DNA of 64,000 nucleotides from Catellatospora sp. IY07-71 (GCF_018326265.1 NZ_AP023360.1:4683501-4747500); one strand, 5' to 3'. Shown: positions 43,943-53,435, counted from the stretch's first letter. Numbers and translations are program-made. Notes: generated from the letters alone by a model not told the origin.

Positions 43943-44095
43943 CGAAGTCTCCTGTTCGGTTGAGGAGGCTTCAACGTACGGACGCCGCCCGGCCCGGCAG
44001 TGCGGAGAAATCCACAGAGGACGCGTGGCCATGATTACAGGGACAGCTTTCTGACCTGCGGAAAGTCGCCGATCTGACGGAACGGGCACCACGCG

Positions 44096-44128
44096 GAGGG
44101 GCCGCACCGCGTCGCGGCACGGCCCCTC
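44096..44128 (-). terminator. Hairpin terminator
   Basis: GAGGGGCCG (44096-44104) pairs with CGGCCCCTC (44120-44128), just past the end of the META-domain gene on the minus strand. Confidence 0.7.
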
Positions 44129-44140
44129 GGGCGCGGTGGT

Positions 44141-44965
44141 TCAGGAGGCGGCCGGGCTCGGCGCGGCCGACACCCGCAGCTGCAGGCCCTGGCCGTCCGC
44201 GCCGGTCAGCTCGAGCCGGTCAGCGGTGATCTTGTAGGTCACCTCGCCGCGCAGCGTCTTCAGGACCGCCCGCTCCAGCGTGCCCAGGTCGCCCGAGCAG
44301 GCGCGCCGGGTGCTGAAGATGCCGGAGAACGTGATCTTGTCACCGTTCACCACGGCGTTGCCGCCCAGCCGGTTGCAGCCGGTCGAGCCGGTCACCTTGC
44401 CGTCGGCGAACTCCAGGTACACGCCGCCGGGCTTCGCGGGCACCGAGCTGACGCTGTCCTTGTCGACCGTCGACTCGACGGACCAGCGGGTGCCGGCCAG
44501 CGGGCGGTCCGGGTCGGCGGACTCCTGGTCCTGCAGGGTGAGCTGGACCGTGTCGGTGCGCAGGGTGAGCACGTCCCCGTTGAGGTCCCAGCGCGGGTCC
44601 GCGGTGAGGAGGTCGGAGATCATCTTGTCCTGCGCGTGCAGCTCCGGCGAGCAGCCCATCTCGGTGGTGGCCAGGCTCGCCCCGTCGACGTGCAGCTTGC
44701 CGCCGGTGAAGTCGGCCGCCCCGCCCATGCTGTTGCAGCCGGCGATCGCCCCGATCCGCCCGTCGGGGTGCACCGTGAGGGTGATCCGGGTGCCCTTGAC
44801 CAGCTCGGACGGCTTGCCGTCGCGGACCAGGCCGGTGGAGAGGAAGGTCCGGCCGGCGAGTTGGGCCCCGTCGGGGGCCGGTGCGCCGGTGTCGGAGGGC
44901 TGCTGCGCACACGCGCCCAGCAGCAGCACGGTCAGGAGGGGCACTGCTCTACGCACTGTCGTCAC
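44141..44965 (-). CDS. META-domain lipoprotein with two META (DUF306) domains
   Basis: A 274-residue lipoprotein: the signal ends LLLGAC (lipobox), anchoring it in the outer face of the membrane. Two META domains follow (about 37-150 and 160-265). Each has the family pattern: LAGRTFLSTGLV...GRIGAIAGCNSMGGAADFTG...EMGC and LAGTRWSVEST...GKVTGSTGCNRLGGNAVVNG...RRAC. META domains occur in heat-shock/stress lipoproteins such as HslJ. GTG 44965 fits with GAAGG upstream. Role unknown. Confidence 0.85.
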   Translation of the reverse strand: MTTVRRAVPLLTVLLLGACAQQPSDTGAPAPDGAQLAGRTFLSTGLVRDGKPSELVKGTRITLTVHPDGRIGAIAGCNSMGGAADFTGGKLHVDGASLATTEMGCSPELHAQDKMISDLLTADPRWDLNGDVLTLRTDTVQLTLQDQESADPDRPLAGTRWSVESTVDKDSVSSVPAKPGGVYLEFADGKVTGSTGCNRLGGNAVVNGDKITFSGIFSTRRACSGDLGTLERAVLKTLRGEVTYKITADRLELTGADGQGLQLRVSAAPSPAAS

Positions 44966-45089
44966 ACTGCCTTCGACGTGTCCGGCGGCGCCGCCGGTTC
45001 CCGCCCGTTGCGGGGGTGACCGGAAGGCTACCGGCCGCGTACGCCACGCACGAGCCCGCTTCCGCGGGTCTGGCGCAGCGGAGAAACGG

Positions 45090-45134
45090 CTCACGCGCCG
45101 GGCCTGGTGGGGCGTGTCAGGCCCGGCGCGTGAG
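45090..45134. terminator. Hairpin upstream of the META gene
   Basis: CTCACGCGCCGGGCCT pairs with AGGCCCGGCGCGTGAG (16-bp stem, 13-base loop), immediately beside repeat copy 8; together they insulate the VWA gene from the META gene. Confidence 0.65.
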
Positions 45135-45138
45135 GGTT

Positions 45139-45187
45139 AAGAAGGGCACCTTCATCTACGTAGAACGATAAGAAGGTGCCCTTCCTT
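45139..45187. repeat. Dispersed AAGGGCACCTT element, copy 8
   Basis: AAGAAGGGCACCTTC (45139-45153) and AGAAGGTGCCCTTCCTT (45171-45187) with a 17-base loop. Its outer edge includes the last base of the VWA gene stop codon. Confidence 0.85.
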
Positions 45188-47070
45188 CAGGCGCGGCAGG
45201 GGTTGGCGGAGTTGCCGGCCTTGGCCTCGCCGATCACCACGTCGGTGAGGAGGGTGTCGAGGACGACGGCGCGCTGGACGACCCCGGTGGCGGTGGTGGT
45301 GGTGCTGTTGAGCTTCAGGCTGCCGACGGCCAGCGGGATGGTTGTCGGGCCGCTGCCGATCGTCACCGTGGCACCGTTGATCTTGAGGCTGCTGATGGTG
45401 GACGAGCCCGCGTACTGCGGGGACAGCCCGCCCGGGCCGGTGGCGCAGGTGGCCGAGGCGGTCGAGCTGATGACGCCCAGCTCGATGGTGACCAGGCCGC
45501 CGACGGTGATCTTCGTCGAGTCCAGCTGCGCGCTGGAGACCGCCTTGTCACCCGCGGCCGGTGCGCTGTTCTGGTTGTCGGGCGTGAGGTCGCTGCCCGC
45601 CGACAGACCGGTCGCGGTGACCGTGACCAGGCCCGCGTTCAGCGTGTTGTTCGGCATGGCCTCGCTGTCGTCGGCGCACGGGTTGTGCGGCGCGTTCGCC
45701 CGCGACGTCACCTGGCCGGCCAGGTCCAGCGCGGTGGCCTGGCAGGTGAAGACGCCGTCGCGATCGTTGTCGATGATCGTCGCCTCGGCCGAGCCGTCGG
45801 TCAGCGCCGCCCCGGCGGGCGAGCTGAGCCCGACCTTGAACGTCTCGTTCGGCTCGTTCACGGTGTCGTCGACGATCGGCACGGTGATCGACTTCAGCGT
45901 CTCGTTCGGCGCGAAGGTGATCAGGCCGGCGCCGCCGGTGAAGTCGGCCGCGCCCGCGGTGCCCGTGGCGGTCGCGTAGCTCACGCTCACCGGGTGCGGG
46001 GCCGGCACCGACAGGGTCACCGTGAACGACGCGGTGCCCGCGCCCTCGTTCACCGACAGGTCGTAGACGCTGATACCGGGCACGTGCACGGTCAGGGTCT
46101 GCACGTACCCGTGGCTCACGCCGTCGATGAGGAAGTCGACCTCGCACTGGTACGTGCCGCCCGCCGCGTCGCCGTCCACGTTCACCGTCTCGCTGAACGG
46201 CGCGTCGTCACCGCTGGTCACGGTGCGGCTCGCGGGGGTCGGCGAGAGCGACAGCGGCGCGTCGCACTCGACCTCGTGCGTGACGGTGACCTCGATGGCC
46301 TGGATGCCGGCCAGGATCGCGTCGGCGACCTCGTCGGCGGGCACGTTGTTGAGGAACACGCCGCCGGTGGCGGTGGTGACGGCCTCGATCTGGCCGCCGC
46401 TGTTCAGGCCGCCCGCGCCGACGTTCACCGCGACGACGCGTACGCCGGCCGCCTGCAGCGCGGCGATGACCTGGGCGCGGGTGTGGCCGTTGCTCGGGTC
46501 GTGCGACACGGCGTCGCCGAAGATCACCACGATCCGAGTGCCGCCGCCGCGGAACGTGACCGCGCCGGTGGCCAGCTGGTAGAGGGCGTTGAGCCCGTCC
46601 TCGGCGATGTCACCGCCGCCGCCCGCGGTCCACGCGCCGATCCCGGCCTGCACGGCCGCCTGGTCGGCGGTGAGAGCCTGGTCGACCGTGAAGCCCGGCG
46701 GATCGACGGCCACGTCGCGGTAGTCGGCCACCGCGAACTGGGCGCTGGGCTGCGCGGTGCTGACGGCCGTGAGGATCTCCCCGGCGTTGGTCTTCACGTT
46801 GTCGATCGCGGAGCCCATGCTGCCGGTGGTGTCGGCGAGGAAGACGATGTCCGGGTTCGGCGGCACCGCCGGGGTGTGCACGACCTTGCTGATCGTGGCG
46901 GTGCCGCCGGGTGGGAGGGTGCGGGTCACGGCGGATGGTTCGACCCCGGGGTCGGCCGCCGCGCTCGCGGGCACCGGCTGGGACAGCAGTCCCGCCGTGG
47001 CGAGCACGGCCAGCGCGACGAGGCTCGCCCGCCTGCGGTGCGGCGCCGTCCACCTGTTCTGGTGCGACAT
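45187..47070 (-). CDS. Secreted VWA-domain protein with Calx-beta domain
   Basis: A 627-residue exported protein. Signal peptide ~1-38 (ends VPASAAA). A von Willebrand A domain (~73-265) has an intact MIDAS start DTTGSMGSAIDN (Asp80) and further metal-site residues, indicating Mg-dependent ligand binding. A Calx-beta domain (~340-450; SVNEGAGTASFTVTLS, DDTVNEPNETFKVGLS, ATIIDNDRDGVF) follows, with a Ca-binding-type pattern. The last ~170 residues resemble the choice-of-anchor type extracellular domains, with Thr/Ser-rich beta structure and a terminal Cys near NSANPCRA. It probably acts in surface adhesion or matrix interaction, which is inferred from the domains. ATG 47070 has AAGGA nine bases upstream. 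Confidence 0.83.
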   Translation of the reverse strand: MSHQNRWTAPHRRRASLVALAVLATAGLLSQPVPASAAADPGVEPSAVTRTLPPGGTATISKVVHTPAVPPNPDIVFLADTTGSMGSAIDNVKTNAGEILTAVSTAQPSAQFAVADYRDVAVDPPGFTVDQALTADQAAVQAGIGAWTAGGGGDIAEDGLNALYQLATGAVTFRGGGTRIVVIFGDAVSHDPSNGHTRAQVIAALQAAGVRVVAVNVGAGGLNSGGQIEAVTTATGGVFLNNVPADEVADAILAGIQAIEVTVTHEVECDAPLSLSPTPASRTVTSGDDAPFSETVNVDGDAAGGTYQCEVDFLIDGVSHGYVQTLTVHVPGISVYDLSVNEGAGTASFTVTLSVPAPHPVSVSYATATGTAGAADFTGGAGLITFAPNETLKSITVPIVDDTVNEPNETFKVGLSSPAGAALTDGSAEATIIDNDRDGVFTCQATALDLAGQVTSRANAPHNPCADDSEAMPNNTLNAGLVTVTATGLSAGSDLTPDNQNSAPAAGDKAVSSAQLDSTKITVGGLVTIELGVISSTASATCATGPGGLSPQYAGSSTISSLKINGATVTIGSGPTTIPLAVGSLKLNSTTTTATGVVQRAVVLDTLLTDVVIGEAKAGNSANPCRA

Positions 47071-47364
47071 CTTCGGCACATCCTTTCGGGCAGCCGCCGG
47101 CATCCGGACGGGTTGCCGGACACGGTTGGCTGCGAGGTGTGCCTAGAGTCAAGGCGATGAATATCAAGGCCATCAACGCTTGACTATCCGGTTCGGGCCG
47201 CCTAAGTGACGCGGAGTGCTGAGCGTGATCGCGCCGCGTCACGGTGCCCGATCGCGCCGTTCGGCGTAACCCGAACGGGCTAGGCTGGCGGCGGCCGCGG
47301 GGTCGTGAGGTGAATGACTACCGCGTACACGTGTGACGGGTATTCGATAGCGGAGGAGCCTCGC

Positions 47365-48072
47365 GTGCAGCGCCTGCCCCTGGTCATCGCGGTGGCGCAG
47401 CCGCTGGTGGCGGCATACGACGTGGCGGCGAACGCCGCTGCCCACGCCGCCGCCGTGCACGCGGCGCAGGCCCGGGTGGTGGTCTTCCCCGAGCTGTCGC
47501 TCACGGGATACGAGCTGGACGCGCCCGTGCTCGACCCGGCCGATGCCCGCCTGGCGCCGCTCGTCGAGGCGTGCGCGGCGACCGGCACGCTCGCCCTGGC
47601 CGGGGCGCCCGTGGCGGGGGAGGGCGGCCGGGAGCACATCGCGGTGCTGGCCGTGGACGGCGCGGGCGCGCGGGTCGCGTACCGCAAGGTGCACATCCAC
47701 GACTCCGAGGAGCGGTTCAGCCCCGGCCCGGGACCGGCGGTGGTCGAGGTCGACGGGTGGCGGCTCGGCCTGGCCGTCTGCCGGGACACCCGCTTCCCCG
47801 AGCACGACGCCGCGACGGCGGCGCTAGGCATGCAGGTCTTCGTCGCGTCGGTGCTGGACCACGAGCGCGACGCGCACGTCCCGGCCGAACGCGCCCGCCG
47901 CATCGCCGCCGCCCGCGGCGTGCCGGTCGCGATCGCCAGCTTCGCCGGCTCCACCGGCGGCGGCTTCGACCGCGCCGCGGGCGGCTCAGCGGTATGGGCC
48001 GCCGACGGCTCAGCGCTGGCCCAGGCCGGCGCCCTACCCGGTGCGACAGCACGGGCGACGCTGGCCCCCTGA
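47365..48072 (+). CDS. Carbon-nitrogen (nitrilase superfamily) hydrolase
   Basis: A 235-residue amidase-like enzyme with the Glu-Lys-Cys catalytic set: Glu43 in VVFPELSLTGYE, Lys108 in YRKVHIHDSEE and Cys139 in LAVCRDTRFPE. It should hydrolyse an amide or related C-N bond; the substrate is unknown. The GTG at 47365 follows GGAGGAG by about six bases; an ATG at 47314 would add 17 residues without family support. It is convergent with a response regulator gene and ends before the second copy of the GCAGTTTC repeat. Confidence 0.86.
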   Translation: MQRLPLVIAVAQPLVAAYDVAANAAAHAAAVHAAQARVVVFPELSLTGYELDAPVLDPADARLAPLVEACAATGTLALAGAPVAGEGGREHIAVLAVDGAGARVAYRKVHIHDSEERFSPGPGPAVVEVDGWRLGLAVCRDTRFPEHDAATAALGMQVFVASVLDHERDAHVPAERARRIAAARGVPVAIASFAGSTGGGFDRAAGGSAVWAADGSALAQAGALPGATARATLAP

Positions 48073-48178
48073 GCAGCCCACACCCGGACACGTTCGGGAA
48101 CCCCCCCACCGCCCCGCCCCTCCGAACCCGCGCCACCGACAGCACCGGCCATCTCGGCCGTGTCGTCGACCCGCGATC

Positions 48179-48238
48179 GCAGTTTCGGGGAAACTGCACG
48201 AGCGCGCGCGACTTCTCGCGCAGTTTCCCCGAAACTGC
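48179..48238. repeat. Second dispersed repeat family, copy 2; bidirectional terminator
   Basis: GCAGTTTCGGGGAAACTGC (48179-48197) and GCAGTTTCCCCGAAACTGC (48220-48238), identical units and the same inverted layout as at 36324-36383, again between convergent genes. Confidence 0.85.
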
Positions 48239-48300
48239 AAGCCGCCGCGCGTGCTCAGCCCTCCCCGAGACCGCGGGCCGCCGGGCCGGACCGCGTGTGT

Positions 48301-48951
48301 TCAGGCGCGGAGGTAGGTGAGGACGGCGAGGACGCGGCGGTGGTCGTCGGCGTCCGGGGGCAGGTCCAGTTTGGCCAGGATGCCCGCGATGTGCTTGGCC
48401 ACGGCGGCTTCGGTCACCACCAGGCGGCGGGCGATCGCGGCGTTGGAGCGGCCCTCGGCGACCAGTCCCAGCACCTCGCGCTCGCGCGGGGTGAGCCGGT
48501 GCAGCGGGTCGCGGCGGCGGTCGAGCAGCTGACGGACCACCTCCGGGTCGATGACGGTGTGCCCGTCGGCTACCCGGCCCAGCGCGTCGACGAACTCGCC
48601 GACCTCGCCGACGCGGTCCTTGAGCAGGTAGCCGGTGCCCGCCGCGCGCCCGGCGTCGATCAGCTCGGTGGCGTAGGTCTGCTCCACGTACTGGCTGAGC
48701 ACCAGGATCGGCAGCCGGGGCCGCGCGGCCCGCAGTTCCAGCGCGGCCCGCAGGCCCTCGTCGCTGAAACCGGGCGGCATGCGCACGTCGGTGACGACCA
48801 CGTCCGGGTCCAGGGTCGACACCCGTTCCCGCAGCGCGTCCGCGTCGCCGACGGCGGCCACGACCTCGTGGCCGAAGTGGCGCAGCAGGCTGGTCAGCCC
48901 CTCGCGCAGCAACACCGAGTCCTCGGCCAGCACCACCCTCAGCGTTCGCAC
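48301..48951 (-). CDS. NarL/LuxR-family response regulator
   Basis: A 216-residue regulator: receiver domain with acidic residues in VVLAEDSVLLREG, phosphoacceptor Asp in VVVTDVRMPPG, Lys in GYLLKDRVGE, and a LuxR-type helix-turn-helix (LTPREREVLGLVAEGRSNAA, IARRLVVTEAAVAKHIAGIL). It begins with GTG inside the 3' end of the kinase gene (13-base overlap), so translation is coupled. Very similar in layout to the regulator at 6449. The divergent ABC transporter at 50260-53429 is the likely target. Confidence 0.9.
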   Translation of the reverse strand: MRTLRVVLAEDSVLLREGLTSLLRHFGHEVVAAVGDADALRERVSTLDPDVVVTDVRMPPGFSDEGLRAALELRAARPRLPILVLSQYVEQTYATELIDAGRAAGTGYLLKDRVGEVGEFVDALGRVADGHTVIDPEVVRQLLDRRRDPLHRLTPREREVLGLVAEGRSNAAIARRLVVTEAAVAKHIAGILAKLDLPPDADDHRRVLAVLTYLRA

Positions 48952-50150
48952 GGCAGCTCCACCCGCAGCAGCGTCGGGCCGCCCGCCGGGCTGGCCAGCA
49001 GCAGCCGCCCGCCGACCGTCGCGGCGCGGTCGGCCAGGCCGGTGAGCCCGGTGCCCCGGGCCGGGTCCGCGCCGCCCGTGCCGTCGTCGGACACCTCCAG
49101 CAGCAGGCGGCGGTCCTGCGTCCAGGCCGCGACCCGGCCGCGCGCCGCGCCGCTGTGCCGGGCCAGGTTGGCCAGCGCCTCGTTGACCGCGAAGTACGCG
49201 GTGACCTCGACCGGCGCGGGCAGCCGCCCGTCCAGCCGCAGGTCCAGCTCGACCGGGACCGGCGAGCGCCCGGCCACGTCCCGGATCGCCGCGGCCAGAC
49301 CCCGGTCGCTGAGGATCTGCGGGTGTACGCCGCGGATCAGCTCGCGCAGCTCGGCCAGGGCGAGCGCGGTCTGCTGCCGGGCGTCGTCGAGCAGCGGCGC
49401 GGCGGCGTGGCCGTCGGCGACCTGGAGCCGGGCCAGGCCGAGCGTCACGCTCAGCGCGACCAGCCGCTGCTGCGCGCCGTCGTGCAGGTCGCGCTCGATG
49501 CGGCGGCGCTCGGAGTCGAATCCGTCGACCAGCCGTTCCCGCGAGCGCAGCACCTCGACCAGGTCGGTGTCGGCCGGGGCGAGCACCGCGCGAGCCACTG
49601 CGGCCCGTGCCCCCGCCCAGGCGGTGATCGGGTACGCCGCCAGCGGCAGCAGCACGCAACCGGCGGCGCACAGCAGCGCGGTGAGCCACGGCACGGCGGG
49701 CAGCTCGGCGCCCGGACCGCTCGGCTGCAACGGCGCCGACATCAGCAGCAGCGGCGGGAACAGCGACAGCATGACCACGCCCAGGTCCAGCCACCAGGCG
49801 ACGCAGGCGCTGAGCACGGCGTAGCCGATCTCCCGCCAGGTGCCCGGCTCGCCCAGCCGCAGCGGCGGCCGCTGGGGCAGCGGACGGCCGTCGACCAGGC
49901 GCAACCGCCGCCGGTCGAACCAGGCGATCAGCGGCCCGGCCGCCACCACCACGAGCAGCCCGGCCAGCAGCAGCAGGATCAGCGCGGGGAGGCCGGGATT
50001 CAGCAGCTCGATGCCGGCCAGCAGGGCCAGCGGCAGCATCGCCGGGATCATCCCGGCCAGCAGATACGCCAGCGACCGCCACGGCCACGCCGACCGGGCC
50101 AGCCGCCAGGGCGGCGTCGCGGCGGCGGACAGGGCGGTGCGGGCGGTCAC
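48939..50150 (-). CDS. Sensor histidine kinase (HisKA_3 class)
   Basis: A 403-residue membrane kinase with four N-terminal helices and short loops, then the dimerisation/phosphoacceptor segment RRRIERDLHDGAQQRLVALS with His223 and a HATPase domain (NEALANLARHSG, DDGTGGADPARGTGLTGLAD). The sensor region is mostly intramembrane, so it may detect membrane stress or a lipophilic ligand. GTG 50150 has TAGGGT seven bases upstream, a leaderless start. Divergent from a MacB-like ABC transporter with a ~110-base shared promoter region. Confidence 0.88.
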   Translation of the reverse strand: MTARTALSAAATPPWRLARSAWPWRSLAYLLAGMIPAMLPLALLAGIELLNPGLPALILLLLAGLLVVVAAGPLIAWFDRRRLRLVDGRPLPQRPPLRLGEPGTWREIGYAVLSACVAWWLDLGVVMLSLFPPLLLMSAPLQPSGPGAELPAVPWLTALLCAAGCVLLPLAAYPITAWAGARAAVARAVLAPADTDLVEVLRSRERLVDGFDSERRRIERDLHDGAQQRLVALSVTLGLARLQVADGHAAAPLLDDARQQTALALAELRELIRGVHPQILSDRGLAAAIRDVAGRSPVPVELDLRLDGRLPAPVEVTAYFAVNEALANLARHSGAARGRVAAWTQDRRLLLEVSDDGTGGADPARGTGLTGLADRAATVGGRLLLASPAGGPTLLRVELPCER

Positions 50151-50259
50151 GGCACCGACCCTACCCAGCGCCGACGCCCCGGACAGTAGTGCTGGGTGTA
50201 GTGCCGATCCTCCCCCGGGCACCAGTGCGACGGGCCGCCCGCTCCGGTGGGGTGGTGTC

Positions 50260-50997
50260 ATGACATCAACGGCGACGGTCCGCCTGAGCGCGGTCCGCAA
50301 GACGTACGGCACCGGAGCGTCCGCGGTCACGGCGCTGGACGGGGTGAGCGCCGAGTTCGCCCCGGGCACCTTCACCGCGGTCATGGGCGCCTCCGGCTCG
50401 GGCAAGTCCACGCTGCTGCAGTGCGCGGCGGGCCTGGACACCGTCGACGGCGGGCAGGTCACCATCGCCGGCACCGACCTGGCCAAGCTGTCCGAGCGGG
50501 CGCGTACGCTGCTGCGCCGCGACCGGATCGGGTTCGTGTTCCAGGCGTACAACCTGGTCGGCGCGCTGACCGCGGCGCAGAACACGGCGCTGCCGCTGCG
50601 GCTGGCGCGGCGCGCGCCCGACCCGACCGAGGTGGCGCGGGCCTTGGCCGAGGTGGGCCTGTCCGACCGGGCCGGGCACTACCCCGCGCAGCTGTCCGGC
50701 GGCGAGCAGCAGCGAGTGGCGCTGGCTCGCGCCCTGATCACCCGCCCGGCGGTGCTGTTCGCCGACGAGCCCACGGGCGCGCTGGACAGCACCGCCTCCG
50801 CCGTGGTGCTGGCCGCGCTGCGCCGGCTCGTCGACGTGTACGGCCAGACGGTCGTCATGGTCACCCACGACCCGGTGGCCGCGGCCGCGGCGGACCGGGT
50901 GCTGGTGCTGGCCGACGGGCGGCTGGTCGACGAGATCGCCGGGGCGGGTCCGGCGCAGATCGCGGCGCGCCTGGTGCAGGGTGGGGTGGCCGCATGA
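50260..50997 (+). CDS. MacB/LolD-type ABC transporter ATP-binding protein
   Basis: A 245-residue ATPase of the MacB/LolD class: Walker A GASGSGKST, Q-loop FVFQAYNLVG, signature LSGGEQQRVALARAL, Walker B VLFADEPTGALDS and VVMVTHDPVAAAAADR. This class works with FtsX-fold permeases in mechanotransmission export of peptides, lipoproteins or antibiotics. Its stop overlaps the permease start (ATGA). The divergent two-component system suggests inducible expression, as in antimicrobial-peptide response modules. Confidence 0.92.
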   Translation: MTSTATVRLSAVRKTYGTGASAVTALDGVSAEFAPGTFTAVMGASGSGKSTLLQCAAGLDTVDGGQVTIAGTDLAKLSERARTLLRRDRIGFVFQAYNLVGALTAAQNTALPLRLARRAPDPTEVARALAEVGLSDRAGHYPAQLSGGEQQRVALARALITRPAVLFADEPTGALDSTASAVVLAALRRLVDVYGQTVVMVTHDPVAAAAADRVLVLADGRLVDEIAGAGPAQIAARLVQGGVAA

Positions 50998-53429
50998 TCG
51001 CGCTCGACACGCTGCGGCGGCGCTGGCCGAGCCTGCTCGGCACCGGCCTGACCCTCGCCGTCGCGGTGGCCGTGCTCACGGTGTGCGGTCTGCTGCTGGT
51101 CTCGGCCCGGCCGGTGCTGCCCGCCCGCTACGCCGCCGCGCCCGTGCTGGTGCGGCCGGTGCCGCCGAGCGACGGGGAGGCGTTCACCGAGCCGCGCCCG
51201 TGGCCGGTCGACCGGGCCGACGCGCTGGTCGCGGAGGTGTCACGGCTCGACGGGGTGCGCGCGGCGATCCCGGTGCACCGCTTCTACGCTCAGCTCCTGC
51301 GCGACGGCGCGCCCCTCGGCGACACCCGCGAGGCCGCGGGCTGGTCCGCGACGGCGCTCGGCGGCCACCGGCTCGTGTCCGGCCGCGCACCGTCCTTCAT
51401 CCGCCAGGCTGTCGCGGAAGTGGCGGTGAGCAGTGCGCTGGGGCTTGCGCCGGGCGAGACGGTGACGTTGCTGACCGCGACCGGGCCGCAGGCGGTGACC
51501 GTGTCGGGCACGGTCGACGGGCCCGGCCTGTGGGTCGCCGACGACGTCGCGCGCGCCTGGACGGGGGGCGTGCCGGTCATCGGCCTGCTGACCCGCGACG
51601 GCGCCGATGCGGCCACGGTGGCGTCGGCCGCGAACGCGCTGGTCGGCGAGGCGGGCGTGGTGTCGCACGGGGACGGCCGGGCCGCACTGGAGCCGGTCGG
51701 CGACACGCGTACCCGGTGGATAGGCATGCAGGTGCTCAGCGCGCTGTCCGCGCTGGGTGCGTTCGTGTCGGTGTTCATCGTGGCGTCGACGTTCGCGTTC
51801 GCGACCCGGCGCAGGCACCGCGAGCTGGCACTGCTGCGCCTGCTGGGTGCCGTGCCGGGCCAGGTCCGCCGCATGATCCACGGTGAGGTGCTGCTGCTCG
51901 GCCTGGCTGGTGGCGCGCTCGGCGTCCCGATCGGGCTGGTGGCGGCCGCGCCGTTCGGGGACTGGCTGGTGCGGACCGGGTTCGAGCCGCCGACGTTCAC
52001 GCTGACCTACCCGTGGTGGCTGCCGCTGGCGGCCGTGGCGGTGGGCGTGCTGGTGGCGCAGGCCGGTGCGGGGGCGGCGGCGCGGCGCGCGGCGCGGGTG
52101 AGCCCGCTGGACGCGCTGCGCGAGGCGGCGCTGGACGACCGGCCGATGGGCTGGGGCCGCTGGCTGGCCGGGGGTGCCGCGCTCGCGATCGCCGTGGTGT
52201 CCGGGGTGGCCGCGAGCGGGGCCGACGGGGCGAACCTCGGCTCGTATGCCCTGTACGCGGCGATGGCGCTGGTCACCGCGGCGGCCCTGCTGGCACCGGC
52301 GGTGCTGCCGCCCGCCGTGCGGCTGCTCACCGCACCGTTCGCGGGCAGCCGGGGCGCGACCGCGCTGCTGGTGCGCCAGCACACCCGCACGGCCGCCCGG
52401 CGCACCGCGTCGACCGCCGCGCCGGTGCTGCTCAGCGTCGCGTTCGCGGTGCTCGTCGGGGGCATGGTGCAGACCACGACCGCCTTCTACGGGCTCGACA
52501 AGGTCACCGCCGCAGGCGCGGCCGCCGTGGTGGTCCCCGACGGCACCCCCGGCCTGTCCGACGCCGCCGTCGCCGCCGCGAGCGGCCGCTCCGCCCTGCC
52601 CACGACCCTGTACGACGGCCCCGAGCCACTCCCCGCCGTGGGTGTCGGCCTCGCGGAGCACTCCCTGTTCACGGTCGCGGCGGGCGATCTGTCCGCGCTG
52701 GCCCGCCCGCCGCTGGCGGAAGCAACGCCCGCCGGCGCGCTGCGCGTAGCGGTGACGTCGGGCTTCGCGGAGCGGACCGGCTGGGTGCTCGGCAGCGGCC
52801 ACCCGGTGTCCGGGCCGGACGGCCGCCAGCGCACCCTGTCGGTGGTCGCGGTGGTGTCGGCAGGCCCGGCACCGGCGGAGATCCTGCTGGACCGGGCGGC
52901 GGTGCGAGCGATGGACCCGTCGGCGCTGACCCCGGTCGTGTACACCGAGCAGCTTGTTCCCGCCGCCCCGCTGGCCGGGCTCGGCGCCCGGCCGCTGACC
53001 GCGGCGGCGTACGCCGAGTCGGGCACCGAGGAGGACGACCGCCTGGTCTGGGTGTTCACCGCGCTGCTGATCGGGGTCTCGGCCGGGTTCGGGCTGCTCG
53101 CGGTGGTGAACACGATGGTGATGTCGACCGCGGCGCGCGCCGGGGACCTGCGCGTGCTGCGCCTGTCCGGGGCGACCCGGCGGCAGGTGCTGGGCATGCT
53201 GGCGGCCGAGACGTCGGCCGTGGTCGTGGTCGGGGCCGGGCTGGGCCTGGGCGTGGCGCTCGCCGCGCTGGCCGCGATGGCGCGCGGGCTGAGCACGCAG
53301 CTGGGCGTGGCGGTGCCGATGGTCATCCCATGGGGCACGCTGGCCGCGACGGTGGGGGTGTGCCTGGTGCTCGCGGTGGCCGCCGCCCTCCCGCCCGCCG
53401 CCCGCCGCGGCTCCTTCTCCTTCGAGTGA
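50994..53429 (+). CDS. FtsX-like ABC transporter permease
   Basis: An 811-residue permease: N-terminal helix, ~200-residue extracytoplasmic domain, three helices with the FtsX region (FVSVFIVASTFAFATRRRHR...LLRLLGAVPGQVRRMI), a central pair of helices, a second extracytoplasmic domain and three C-terminal helices (GVSAGFGLLAVVNTMVM, LRVLRLSGATRRQVLGML). It is two MacB/FtsX half-permeases fused in one chain, as is common in actinobacteria. The overlap with the ATPase gene and the hairpin after its stop define a two-gene operon. Substrate unknown. Confidence 0.9.
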   Translation: MIALDTLRRRWPSLLGTGLTLAVAVAVLTVCGLLLVSARPVLPARYAAAPVLVRPVPPSDGEAFTEPRPWPVDRADALVAEVSRLDGVRAAIPVHRFYAQLLRDGAPLGDTREAAGWSATALGGHRLVSGRAPSFIRQAVAEVAVSSALGLAPGETVTLLTATGPQAVTVSGTVDGPGLWVADDVARAWTGGVPVIGLLTRDGADAATVASAANALVGEAGVVSHGDGRAALEPVGDTRTRWIGMQVLSALSALGAFVSVFIVASTFAFATRRRHRELALLRLLGAVPGQVRRMIHGEVLLLGLAGGALGVPIGLVAAAPFGDWLVRTGFEPPTFTLTYPWWLPLAAVAVGVLVAQAGAGAAARRAARVSPLDALREAALDDRPMGWGRWLAGGAALAIAVVSGVAASGADGANLGSYALYAAMALVTAAALLAPAVLPPAVRLLTAPFAGSRGATALLVRQHTRTAARRTASTAAPVLLSVAFAVLVGGMVQTTTAFYGLDKVTAAGAAAVVVPDGTPGLSDAAVAAASGRSALPTTLYDGPEPLPAVGVGLAEHSLFTVAAGDLSALARPPLAEATPAGALRVAVTSGFAERTGWVLGSGHPVSGPDGRQRTLSVVAVVSAGPAPAEILLDRAAVRAMDPSALTPVVYTEQLVPAAPLAGLGARPLTAAAYAESGTEEDDRLVWVFTALLIGVSAGFGLLAVVNTMVMSTAARAGDLRVLRLSGATRRQVLGMLAAETSAVVVVGAGLGLGVALAALAAMARGLSTQLGVAVPMVIPWGTLAATVGVCLVLAVAAALPPAARRGSFSFE

Positions 53430-53435
53430 GGCGAT

